Assembly: GCA_933228895.1 (NCBI GenBank)
Contig: OW121848.1
Span: 157,310,688 to 157,374,687 of the forward strand
Source: Platycnemis pennipes
Lineage: Eukaryota > Arthropoda > Insecta > Odonata > Platycnemididae
Direction: 5' to 3'
DNA: 64,000 bases
The notes under the pieces were generated by a model. That model saw only the letters and a list, made by a program, of their open reading frames with translations. It made no database searches and was not told where the DNA came from. The translations under genes were made by a program, and so were the position numbers. Of the stretch, positions 54,328 to 64,000 are shown piece after piece. Each line of letters opens with the position of its first letter. Position 1 is the stretch's first letter.

Positions 54328-54425
54328 TGTGACTAGAAAATATGGATAAAGAAAGGCAAAGGAAAGAGAATTCTAAGAAATAAAAGAAGAAAGTGAGTAG
54401 TGATAACGAGAAAAGAGAATAAATA

Positions 54426-54802
54426 ATATAAAATATGTAGAAGAGAGAGAGGAGATGTCCTAATAAATGCTAGCAACAAGGTGTTGAGGGTGGGGGTGAA
54501 GGAAAGGATAATCAGTGGACACTTACCAGTAGATGACCCATGGAGAGCCTGGTGTCCACTGCGCTTTGGAGCTTTCGGGTCACGAACCCTTCTTCAGCTG
54601 GAGGAGATCACTACTGGGGTGTCACACTGGAGTCAAGGGTTTCGGTTGGTGTGTGAAAAGGGGATTGGCTAGGGTAAAAAGGAGGGAGGGGGAAGAGGGT
54701 GGACTAGGAAGGGGAAATGGAGAGGGAAATTGGACGGGTGGAGAAAGCTAGCGAATGTTGATGCCGGGAGAAATGGTTGATTTTAATATGGAAATATAGG
54801 CG
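54426..54802 (-). repeat. 5' pseudo-LTR of the complete Penelope element
   Basis: It is identical by eye to 51171-51547. It starts at atataaaatatgtag and ends at ataggcg, where the inverted copy begins directly. Confidence 0.88.
54572..54597 (-). ncRNA. Hammerhead-ribozyme-like core in the 5' pseudo-LTR
   Basis: It is the same sequence and layout as 51317-51342. A pair of cores one pseudo-LTR apart would release a unit-length RNA if both cut. Confidence 0.5.
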
Positions 54803-55180
54803 CCTGAAACATCTACGTTAGAGCTCCGTCACTGGGAGCTCGCCTATATTTCCATATTAAAATCAACCATTTCTCCCGGCATCAACATTCGCTAGCTTTC
54901 TCCACCCGTCCAATTTCCCTCTCCATTTCCCCTTCCTAGTCCACCCTCTTCCCCCTCCCTCCTTTTTACCCTAGCCAATCCCCTTTTCACACACCAACCG
55001 AAACCCTTGACTCCAGTGTGACACCCCAGTAGTGATCTCCTCCAGCTGAAGAAGGGTTCGTGACCCGAAAGCTCCAAAGCGCAGTGGACACCAGGCTCTC
55101 CATGGGTCATCTACTGGTAAGTGTCCACTGATTATCCTTTCCTTCACCCCCACCCTCAACACCTTGTTGCTAGCATTTAT
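54803..55180 (+). repeat. Inverted third copy of the Penelope tail
   Basis: It is the reverse complement of about 51208-51587, so it reaches about 39 bp further into the ORF than the pseudo-LTRs and lacks their outermost 37 bp. It joins the 5' pseudo-LTR head to head. Confidence 0.85.
55046..55071 (+). ncRNA. Hammerhead-ribozyme-like core in the inverted tail
   Basis: It is the third copy of the CTGAAGA/GGG...CCC/GAAA core, on the opposite strand. Confidence 0.5.
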
Positions 55181-55189
55181 ATATATATA

Positions 55190-55840
55190 TATATATGTTA
55201 AAGTTTCGTCCTCAGCGTAGATAAACAGGCATCCGTCTTATTAACTATTTCTCATAGCAAAATACGGAGAGGTGTTGTGGGACTATGTTTGTCTTCTTTT
55301 TATCGCATCTTTAAGAAAAGGAAAGTAGAATATGTAAAGGACATAGAAAAAAATACTTTTAAGCTCTCATGCTGCAAATATAGCCCAACGAGTATTGAAT
55401 AGAAGGTTACAGAATAGATTGTTTTAATGCATGAAGCTATTATAGCTATAAGGATGACACTGATTTAGAGGAATCTTAAAATTTTCAAGTTTTGTGTTTT
55501 TGTGATCTTATGTATAGTTATTTATGTAGAACTAAAAATTCTAGAACCAGAAGTTTCATTCTTTAAAAACTTTAACATACATCTACATAATACCCCGAAA
55601 GCCACCATAAAGATGATGGCAGGGGGTGAATTCACACCAAACATATGTTACACATCATACATAATAAGGATTAGGTATTATATTATAGTACGCACTTCAC
55701 AATTTAAAAATATATAAAAATAGCAAAGCAAGCAGTTAGTCGAGTTCGCTTAAAGTCCTTATACCAATATAAAACTACCTATGCTATCCATTGATACACT
55801 TTTATTTATACTATTGAACATATTTACTTACAGCTATTCA
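55190..55840. other. AT-rich DNA with a possible LINE 3'-tail trace
   Basis: At 55573-55620, acatctacataataccccga and a following agccacc resemble the 3' end of the LINE at 62871-62918 (acatctacacgataccctgc). Nothing else is supported. Confidence 0.4.
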
Positions 55841-55844
55841 TATC

Positions 55845-56276
55845 TCTAATTGTTGGAGGAAAGGACATTTTGAATCTTTAAGTTCGGCAATCAATTTCTC
55901 GAACTTTTTGATTATTGTCCAGTCTACCACAGTAAGTTGGAGTTCGCAAAACAGTTTTCACTTCATCAGTGGAAATATTATCTTGGTGTTTGGTTAAGAG
56001 ATTTAGTATATATTTCAACCTACGGTCTTATAATGATTCCCATTTTAGTTCATCTAATACACTGGTTACACCTTAGAGCAATACTCTAGCAATATAGTAA
56101 TAATAATAAATTAATAGTAGGGTTACACTAATATAGTTATCATACTGTTCATTTATAAATTTTGCCGATTTTCGCCTCACGCTCCAGTTCATTTTTTTTA
56201 ACCATATTTCTCTAGGATACCATAAACAGGCAGCATATTCCACGTGAAGTCTAGTAAGGGAAAAATTATTGTCCAA
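55845..56276 (-). pseudogene. LINE C-terminal fragment, - orientation
   Basis: On the - strand it encodes a block with FSLTRLHVEYAACLWYP and SAKFINEQYDNYISV, homologous to the end of the LINE at the right edge (FSLVRPHLESAASIWDPN, RAARFVKRCYDRMSSVSE). The DNA downstream stays alignable to about 55845 (gattcccattttagttc, ggacattttgaatct). It is frameshifted, and a SINE abuts its upstream end. Confidence 0.75.
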
Positions 56277-56514
56277 CGCGAAGGTTGTGCCATAGGTAAG
56301 GGAAGAGATAATCCCGTATCAAGCCATTGGCGTGCGAAATTCACACATTCAGGGTAGGGGGGCAGTTCCTTAGACCACCTGCGATTACCTAAGAAATTCT
56401 AACATCGTGAGAATTTTAAGCGGGGTTGTCCAGAAAGGCATCGGACTGGGATTTGAACCCGGGAACCTCCGATAGATAGCTCTGCGTGCTAACCACTAGG
56501 TCATCACAACCCGG
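56277..56514 (-). mobile_element. tRNA-derived SINE, family B copy 2, - orientation
   Basis: It matches 12488-12765 along its length: on +, gcgaaggttg, aagccattggcgtgcgaaattca, tgtccagaaaggc, gaacc. On - the A box is ACCTAGTGGTTAGCACGC and the B box is GGTTCAAATCCC. It ends exactly at the LINE fragment. Confidence 0.8.
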
Positions 56515-56689
56515 AATTTAACAGATTGTCATAAAGGCTATTTTTATACCCAATAGTGCCGGGTTTGACACGGACAATCCTGAACCAAAATCATGAGAAA
56601 TAGCTATATAACAAGTTATTTTTACCGTTAGCAGGCTTTAAGTTTTTAGCTAAATCAAATACGGAAGAATACATGAGACAAAATAGAGA

Positions 56690-57070
56690 CAGGTTGGGAC
56701 TCCTGTGAGTAGGGGGACGGAAGTCACTCCAGCAGTAATCCTGCTTGTTGTAAGAGGTGACTAGAGGGGCGGGGAGAAACTAACCACAAATGCAACTCAG
56801 GGCAGCGTGCAGATATTCCCATGAAACTGCTGTCTGCGAGTGACCTTTCCACACACACCCCATGTCCGATTCGCCCACGTGATTCGCCGTGGGTGGAGAA
56901 CCACTGTAAGCCGAAAGGGAGATCCTGGGGTGGGCTGAGCTCCGATACGAAACGCATTGGGTGCAAGGGAAATGTCCAGGGAGTAGTGCTCTCCACGCAC
57001 TTTGACCCCTGGTGTTCTGTAAACGGGGAGCCAGCCGCTCCCCGTCGGTCGACTTCCTTATCATGATCTA
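56690..57070. other. GC-rich block of unknown origin
   Basis: This stretch is much richer in GC than its surroundings and open in several overlapping frames on both strands. It begins gtagggggacggaagtcact, which resembles gctagggggacgtaggtcat near 61490 and cagggagtcgtaaggtcact near 59453. The three may be 5' untranslated regions of related retrotransposons. No protein family is recognisable. Confidence 0.35.
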
Positions 57071-57179
57071 CATGCGTTGTAAAAGTGGGAAATTTGTATT
57101 GTAAGTTGTTGAATGAAGTAGCTGAAGATATTGAGTAAATTAAGGTTTGTATTTGTTCATCGCCATCCACTGTAGCTAC

Positions 57180-59100
57180 CTAAAACAGTAGAAAATCATT
57201 TAATAATAGCCGTTTAATTACCGTCTAAAGCTCCTGGCCCGAACAAGAGACAGAATCATATTTAAGCACTATTTATGGAAAGTTTGGTGAATATCTAGCA
57301 ATTTTTGGTTAATTTATTGACATCATTTGGATTTAAGTCTCTGAAAATGCCTGGTGCTCTGATCATGTAAGCTTAATTCCCAAAGGCGGTCTTCCTCCCG
57401 AAGGGGCAGAGCAGACAAACACCCATCTTAATTCTTGCGTTGAATTTCTCAAGACTTTATTTAAGGACGATAAACTCTCACCGATTAATCTCGACGATCA
57501 TTCCTACGGGTGATAATGAAATGGATGTGAGGGTTTTAAGTCCAACAGGTGAGTTGTTGGTTTTCGATTAGGTTTAGTAATTTTCATCTGAATACCCATG
57601 AATGTCACTAGAGTTCGGGCATATATTTTCTGATGCGTGAAAACGCGAAATTAGAGGCATTTCCCAGAGGATTTTGACCGGTTGCCTACTTGAAATGAGG
57701 GTTGCCATAAATGGTTTGGACTGACGATCGGGTGGCCACTTTTGGAGAGACAAGGAACCCATTTTGGGCCTTCAAAGATGCGCGGAACCCGAGCGCTATC
57801 TACATGGAGGCTCCCGAATGGAAAGCATCACATCACCTTGTGAAAGTAAAAGAATATAATGTAATTTTTTGTAATAAGCTAATTATGTTATTCGCCCAAA
57901 CCGTCTCACGTGTGTAGTCTACGAACCTCCCAAGGGGCCACGGCTACGTCTCCTTTTCTTAACTCTATGTCTTATCTTATTTCTTAAGAAAGATTTTTTA
58001 GGAAAATCCAATAACTTAAATATACGGGAATTTGCAAAAATGTCATCGTAAAAATGTAAATACTTCCTCCATTTACGGTTTATTAGTTGGGAGTCAACAG
58101 GAATAAAGTTCAAAAGCAATGGCCGTCAAAGCATACTAATTAATCTAGTTAAATAAAATGAATGAGTGTGTGCACGTGATAATCAACGAGTAAGACTGAA
58201 AATATAACCACACCGTTTATTGTTCTTGGATTCAGAAGCACGCAAAATTAACTTTTTCATACTTTGCGCCCTACTTCTTACCACCCTCGAATTAAGAGCA
58301 TGCGACTGGTGAACTAATATTTTTCAGAGTTGTCTTTAGAGCCTTTCTGCTGATATTAACACCGGCAAAGTATATTTCCATATTGATTGTCACAGAAATT
58401 TCATTTCATCACCTCTCGACGTGTCAGTATTTTTTTAATTATTTTGGTATCCTGGTAGCCATAGTATCGGACAGGTTATTAATCTTCTTGCCGGAAATAC
58501 TGGCTGTATTGTACTTGGGATAAAATATATAGCGATGATATCCCACAAAAATTATTTTCAAAAACGCTGTTGATAATTGAATGGGTAGAGTTTTAAATCT
58601 TTAAAAGGATAAATAAAAATTCACTTTCAAATATATATTTTCTACGAATTCACTGGAAAAACTAACTGCCATAGAATTGCCATAAACTAAAATAAAATGA
58701 ATCTTACAAATACAGAGTTTTAGCAAGGGATAATATTTACATGAATATATCATTTTCCCATATTTTTGAAGTTGTGAACATTTGCTAGGTCAGTGCTAGC
58801 ATACTAATTGTAGAGATTTAGGCAGATTCAACCAAAGTAGTAACGATACAGGTTTACATGTCGTCTAGGGACCAGAGGAGTAGATGGCGTGTATGAACGG
58901 ATAGATGAAATAATAAGTGAGGTTCGTAGAAGAGAAAATATTATAGTCATGGTGGAAAAGGGGATGAGATGGGTGGGGGGGGGGGCGGGAAGGAGAGGAA
59001 TGTACGAGCCGAAAAAGTGGCGAAGTTTGACAGGAGGAAAGAGTTAGTCATAACCGTAGTTTGTGAAGTTTAGACAAGAATAGGTATAATTAGTAATCCT
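57180..59100. other. Intergenic DNA, no supported gene
   Basis: The frame at 57711-57917 starts in a GC-richer block (TFGETRNPFWAFKDARNPS) but has no recognisable family or splice context. A G run (ggtgggggggggggcggg) lies at about 58972-58989. Confidence 0.4.
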
Positions 59101-59119
59101 TTTCATCCATGATATGTAA

Positions 59120-59192
59120 TACATGCATGCCTGGTGTTAATTCTCCACCTGCCACACACCTTTATGCCAACTTGCCGGGTATTATATAGATG
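59120..59192 (-). mobile_element. LINE 3'-end remnant, - orientation
   Basis: On the - strand it reads ACATCTACATCTATATAATA, then CCCGGCAAG and GGTGTGTGGCAGG. This matches the 3' end of the LINE at 62863-62918 (ACATCTACATCTACACGATA, CCCTGCAAG, GGTGTGTAGCAGG). Confidence 0.6.
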
Positions 59193-59230
59193 TAGATGTA
59201 ATGCTTGATTTAACCTCCTCAGGAGATGTT

Positions 59231-59257
59231 TATCTCTCTCTCTCTCTCTGTCTCTCG
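59231..59257. repeat. CT microsatellite
   Basis: A run of TC dinucleotides interrupted once by G. Confidence 0.8.
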
Positions 59258-59449
59258 GCATTTGATTAGTCCTAGGTTCACATTTAGTTCCACGAATGAA
59301 GAATTACTTCATGATTATTATGCCCTTGTGCCTTACTCATCGCCAAGTTAATAAGGATTTGATACTGGTTGGTACGGGATATCACGACATTGGAAGTGAA
59401 GCATTATTTTTTAACACATAGTTAATTTTTACTCTTTTAACGAGACCCT

Positions 59450-60050
59450 AGTCAGGGAGTCGTAAGGTCACTAGCTAGGCCCCACCTTTCCCCAGATTAT
59501 GGCACCCTTTAAAGGGCCGCTTTCTTTACTTGCTGGGTTACTTGCTGACAACCGGGTAATGGCCCTGAAGGCGGATTGGGAAGAAATTCCCGACAGCTGA
59601 GGGGAATGAACCCGAATAGGGAAAGAAAAACTCTAAAAGATGTTGTGAAAGCATTTGCTTAAGGGAAGAAGGCTCTACCAGAAAAATTCCTAGTACTCCA
59701 TATTTGGGGTTTGGCGTGGAGCTTATTAGTCACACCGTCAGGAAATAGCGGTAGAGCAACCCAGCGACTTGTCGACGCGAAAAAAGAAAACGCAATAATG
59801 GGTCCTAAAGCTCAAATAGTAACCGAAGGTCCCATATCCGGATCTCCGGGGGATGGGGGCAGTAAAGAGAGATGCATTGCCCACAAGTCATCGGGAAAAG
59901 GCCCCAAGTAAAGTGGGCAAAAGAATACCTAAATTGAGCATCAGAAAACGCAATGTGAGGGCCATGCTAAAACCAAGGAGAGTAATTGCCGAGGAAATGA
60001 TAAAACTAGACATCATCGCCTTACATGATGCTAGTGGGTAAAGGAGCTAA
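59450..60050 (+). pseudogene. LINE 5' region and endonuclease start, + orientation
   Basis: The frame ending at 60041 contains RKRNVRAMLKPRRVIAEEMI and then LDIIALHD. This is the first block of an AP-endonuclease-type LINE domain (consensus style W-N-V-R-x-x-L-K-P, then D-I-I-A-L-Q-E). The catalytic Glu has become Asp or is lost. GC-rich sequence from about 59450 is probably its 5' UTR. The copy stops right after this block. Confidence 0.6.
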
Positions 60051-61160
60051 ACACAGTCTGTTTTTTGAGAAAGGTGAGTGATTATACTATTGCATAACTT
60101 TCAGTGCCATTTATAAATGATAATGCTCATTATGATTATGCTCAAGATGATTAGCAATACTTTCCCTGTATTCATAGTCATATTTGGTTCAATTTAATTA
60201 CTAAAAATTCCAAAAAATAAAATTGGCGATGAAAGGAAATCGTTTTGACACGATCGTTTCAGAAACTCATAGGGCTTCGATTTCGAGCATTTCCGAATAA
60301 TGACTTCCAGCAGTGCTCCAAAACGTTTTACAGCCCTCTCAATGCTTGTATTATCTCACAAGCAGAGCCGAATGAAGGCCTTAGAGGCACTAAGCACTTA
60401 GAGGAAATTTAAATACGAAACACGAAAATAAAATGAAATATTTCGAAAGTATACCGCAAGGAAAAATGCTAAGAAATGAGAAACTAAAGAAGTGAAGAGG
60501 AAAACGAACGAATACTTTCTAGGAAGAATTGAAAAAAAATTATAATTCTCCTTAACAAGAGACATCATAACGAGTGGGATTTGAAAACTCCGAAAGATGT
60601 TCTGAACGATTGGTGAAGGGGGTGAAGGTGATTCTGGGTGAAGGTGATTCTGGGTGAAGGTCTCTTGGGTTCTCCACGAAAGTCGTGAACACCTGGAAAG
60701 AAAATCTGACCCGGTGGAGTACTTGGCAGATCCATGCTCTCCATGGATGTAATTCTTTTAAGTAACAATAATATTCTGTCACCGAAATCAAATGTCTAAT
60801 TCGGTTTTAGGCTTACACACTCAATGTATCGAACAAATAGAGTTAGATCAAAAAAAGGAATGATTAAGAATGGGGAATATCAGTGCGTATTCATTATGCA
60901 TAGATTAATGGCTGAGATTTCGATTTTATTTGTTCAAGTGGGAGAAAACATGAGCCCTCCCAATAATACACACTCCAACGGGGATATGAATCCCGAGAAT
61001 TCGCATTGTGCTAACCCTCACATTTAAGTTTGAGCATGGGATTTAAAAACGACTAAAATTTGTGACAGAAGTAATAAAAGTTTCTCTTTGTCTCCCGCTC
61101 TATCTTTTTTTTAAAACAACCAAATGATATCCACTAAATCACATGACAACGCCCACTATT
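60050..61160. other. AT-rich intergenic DNA with a minute tandem repeat
   Basis: The unit ggtgaaggtgattctg is repeated in tandem at about 60622-60660. Nothing else is supported. Confidence 0.4.
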
Positions 61161-61161
61161 A

Positions 61162-61394
61162 AGGCCGCTTTACACGATACAATTTTTTGTACAATTTCTT
61201 GTACAAACGCTTGTATAAACTGAAAGAAATTGAATGTTTGCCTGAATGGAATTAAAACAGATTCTATTTCCCGTTCAGTCATTCAGACAATCGCCTAAGC
61301 GTTCGTACAATTTGCCGCTTTACACGGTACAATTTCCTCATACAAGAGTTTGTACAAGAAATTGTACAAAACATTTTATCGTGTAAAGCGGTCT
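61162..61394. mobile_element. Harbinger-type MITE, 233 bp
   Basis: TIRs of about 70 bp start AGGCCGCTTTACACGATA and AGACCGCTTTACACGATA and are flanked by the 3-bp direct repeat TTA (61159-61161, 61395-61397), the usual PIF/Harbinger target. The interior repeats tgtacaa-rich blocks. Confidence 0.75.
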
Positions 61395-62089
61395 TTAGAT
61401 GACACTGATATTTAGTTTGCCAGTAAATTCTGTAGAATTATACAAAGTTGTTTTGGTTAATGGTAGTTAAGCGGGGCCGTCGTTCAGGTAGCTAGGGGGA
61501 CGTAGGTCATTAGAGGGTTCCACCCTCGGTCTCCTCGAAAATCGAGCCTCGCCCGTCCCGGCAGCTCAGCGGAGGCAGACCTTTCCCAGCGGGTGGGGTC
61601 CCCAGGGATATTGACCACTAGACATGGTTTTTCGAAGTTATAACTTTGGAACGTATCAACAATTTATCTTCTTCATTGTATCGTTCATTCCAAGACGCCG
61701 AAAAACGTTTTTTGATTGACGCTCTACGATGAAAATTAAGGATTTTCCTATTTTTCGCGGGTGGGATGTGGCAACGTTGCTACCTGAGATGGTGAGTTTC
61801 GAAAAAGAGAACGGGAAGAGACAGACTGTGTGAGCATTTATTTTGGCTTCTATTTTCCTTCCATCCTTCATTTTTACTGTAGTGACCTGATTCTTGGAGA
61901 GGCGACAGAGTATTTATTTGTCGGCTTTCAGTATCTTGAACATCTTATTCCATTCCACGTTGTGAAATGCCTAGTTGATGGAGGCTTTAACATGAGTCCA
62001 AAGCCAATAGATTCTTTATATGTGTATATTAAAGACCGCCTGATACCGACAACAGTTCAGTCTCAGGCCTGGTGGGCAAGAGCAGTAAA

Positions 62090-62918
62090 CTAAATTCGCG
62101 CGGAAACGATCAAAACATAATAATAGGTGGAGATTTCATAATTCCGTCCGTACACTGGGACACAAATAGGTTTACCACCGGAGTAAAAGACAAGGAGCTC
62201 TGCGAGTCACTATTGTGTACCTACACACCACACTCAATGCATCCATTGGTAACAGCATCCACCAGAGGAAATAATACTGTCGATTAATTAGCGACAAATG
62301 TACCAGAACATGTTGTAAAAGCAGTAGAAACTCAAAAAGAATAGCTCTCCTCCTAGCACTTACAAAATAAATAATAATGAAATAACAAACGTGGAATCCA
62401 TCAAAGATCTTGGAATAAGACTGACACATGATCTTTCCTGGGGTAAACACATACCTTCGTGAAATAATAGGTCAACAAATCGTAAACTGGGATTCGTCAA
62501 AAGAGTACTGGGTAAATGTGACGATCATGCACGAGAAATCAGCTACTTTTCCCTTGTAAGACCTCATTTGAAATGTGCTGCCAGTGTATGGCATCCCTAC
62601 GAAATCGTTGTAAATAACGAACTTGAACGTGTGCAGCGAAGATCGGCAAGATTTGTAAAGGAACGGTATGATAACCTTATTAGCGTTACCAGTCTATTAA
62701 ATGAATTCAATTGGGAATCATTGTCAGATCGCAGGTTGAAATTTAGACTTAATCTTTTTAACAAATTCCAAGACCATATTCTCAGTGATGATGTTAAAAA
62801 TATTTTGCGGACCCCAACTTACTATGGTGGAATGGACCATAATCAGAAAATTAGAGACATTCATCTACATCTACACGATACCCTGCAAGCCACCGCGAGG
62901 GTGTGTAGCAGGGGTTGA
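62090..62918 (+). pseudogene. LINE with internal deletion, + orientation
   Basis: It starts in the endonuclease domain (NIIIGGDFIIPSVHWDTN, with Asp of the GGDF box) and breaks at about 62285. It resumes near 62330 in the C-terminal part of the protein: GIRLTHDLSWGKHI near 62420, then KCAASVWHPYE and RRSARFVKERYDNLISVTSL. It ends at a stop after the conserved tail HLHLHDTLQATA. The reverse transcriptase core is deleted. The family is that of the LINE at the right edge. Confidence 0.82.
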
Positions 62919-62999
62919 AGATCACCAAGCATGCACTACTAACATGCAAACTAGCAACTATATTGTCTCATGCAACTTGATTGTTAGTATCTATAGTAT

Positions 63000-64000
63000 T
63001 TAAGGGGTAATACATGCATCATGCACTACAGACCACTCTAAAATATTTTCCCTACCTATCCCTTTGCTATGCTGGCTATTCTGTTCTCTTATAGTATGGG
63101 GGAAAAATGCCATTTTGAATCTATCGGTACGACAATCTATCTCCCTAATCTTATTTATCTGGTCGAATCTAGCATAATACACTGGTGTTTTTAATATGTG
63201 CCTAACATCTTCAGTAAAGATATCCGATTGAAATTTCTCTAATAGATTTAATCTGTAGGTACTTTAACCTACGCTCTGATAATGATTCCCCACCTAATTC
63301 TTGTATTAATTCTGATACACTACTCATCCTATCGTAACACCTTTTGACGAACCTAGCTGCTCTACTTTGCACACTGTTTAGTTCTCTAATCAAACCTAAT
63401 TCATTAGGATCCCATATACTGGCTGCAGACTCAAGGTGGGGCCTAACTAGTGAAAAGTAACATCGCTCTTTCGTCTTCTCATCACATTTCCCAAGTACTC
63501 TTTTTATAAATCCTAGCTTTCTCTTCGCTCGGCCGCATATTTCCCGGATGTGTCTACCCCACGATAAATCTTTAGTGATTGTTACACCTAAATATCTTAT
63601 GGTTTCTACGTTTTCGATCTTCGTGTTACTAATTTTATAGGTACGCTCTATCGAATTATTCCTCCTCCAAAAATTGATAGCTACACACTTTTTAAGGTTA
63701 AGTTCTAACTGCCATTTTTCGCACCACTCTTGAATTGCATCTACATCCTTGCTAAGCGATTTCCTGTCCCCTTCATTTGATATACCCCTGTACACCACCG
63801 CATCGTCTGCAAAAAGTCTAAGGTTACTACTAACTACGGTACCCAAATCGTTAATGTATAAAAGAAATAGGAGCGGACCTACTACGCTACCCTGGGGTAC
63901 TCCCGATGTGACTTTGATTGTGTCCGACATGACACCATCTATGACAACCCTCTGCTCTCGTCCACTTAAGAATTCTCTTACATAACACACAACGTCTTTA
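63000..64000 (-). pseudogene. LINE reverse transcriptase, cut by the window's right edge
   Basis: The - strand frame 63990-63211 continues past the edge. It carries TSGVPQGSVVGPLLFLLYIN (RT motif B) and LFADDAVVY (catalytic FADD box), then LNLKKCVAINF and TIRYLGVTITKDLSWGRHI. The C-terminal block is FSLVRPHLESAASIWDPN. A frameshift near 63215-63270 moves the last part into frame 63182-63000 (YYARFDQINKIREI). These blocks suit the Jockey/CR1-like LINE group. It is the best-kept copy of this family here. Confidence 0.85.

Larger units (their letters stand above)
51171..55180 (-). mobile_element. Complete Penelope-like retroelement (family 1) with pseudo-LTRs and inverted tail
   Basis: Read on the - strand, the element has an inverted tail copy (54803-55180), a 377-bp pseudo-LTR (54426-54802), a 5' UTR, a single ORF (54327-51493) and the 3' pseudo-LTR (51171-51547), which overlaps the ORF's last 55 bases. 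The two pseudo-LTRs look identical, which suggests recent insertion. Both outer edges are TA microsatellites, perhaps the target. Direct pseudo-LTRs plus an inverted partial copy are typical of Penelope insertions. Confidence 0.9.

Noticed and set aside
57711..57917. 68-codon + frame in a GC-richer block
   Set aside because: No homology was recognisable and there is no splice context.
1..64000. CRISPR arrays, bacterial operons, rRNA operons, intact tRNA genes
   Set aside because: None was found. The tRNA-like boxes at 12488-12765, 17103-17452 and 56277-56514 belong to SINEs, and the 5S match at 35321-35430 is decayed at both ends.

Overview
The window looks like nuclear DNA of an arthropod, most likely an insect. 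It is AT-rich, has long introns with GT-AG borders, and carries a mixed load of mobile elements: RNase H-bearing and other LINEs, Penelope-like elements, mariner, piggyBac, pogo/Tigger-like and Harbinger-like elements, and tRNA- and 5S-derived SINEs. No bacterial, organellar or viral genes were seen, and the species cannot be named from the sequence.

Three host genes are visible. (1) On the + strand at 446-556 is the last coding exon of a dipeptidyl-peptidase-4-like serine peptidase (family S9); the rest of the gene lies left of the window. (2) On the + strand at 13408-14532 is an uncharacterised, highly charged 374-residue protein. (3) On the - strand, seven exons between 48475 and 14952 join in phase into a complete 375-residue SPO11, the topoisomerase VI-A-like protein that makes meiotic double-strand breaks. 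The exons are 119-236 bp or so each and are hidden in 33.5 kb of repeats. All six introns are GT-AG and the longest is 16.2 kb. SPO11 and the charged-protein gene meet tail to tail, with polyadenylation signals that cross over.

The SPO11 introns hold most of the repeats. Intron 6 (15072-31316) carries a SINE, a deleted mariner, a 3.17-kb foldback element with 940-bp arms, a 1.49-kb pogo/Tigger-like element and minisatellites. Intron 5 holds a full-length dead piggyBac. Intron 4 holds a 5S-rRNA-derived repeat and a piggyBac MITE. Intron 3 holds a mariner nested inside a pogo/Tigger-like MITE, a Penelope tail, an RNase H fragment and a 1.39-kb element full of CGATA/TATCG repeats. Intron 2 holds a 2.1-kb LINE.

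Upstream of SPO11 (49.5-55.2 kb) are two Penelope-like elements. The first is a head-to-head palindrome of two truncated copies. The second appears complete: an uninterrupted 944-residue reverse transcriptase/GIY-YIG protein, two identical 377-bp pseudo-LTRs, a third inverted tail copy, and hammerhead-ribozyme-like cores in every tail. The right end (55.8-64 kb) is LINE debris, a second SINE copy and a Harbinger-like MITE; a LINE runs off the right edge.

Some stretches show nothing I can support beyond AT-rich DNA. The main ones are listed as separate entries.
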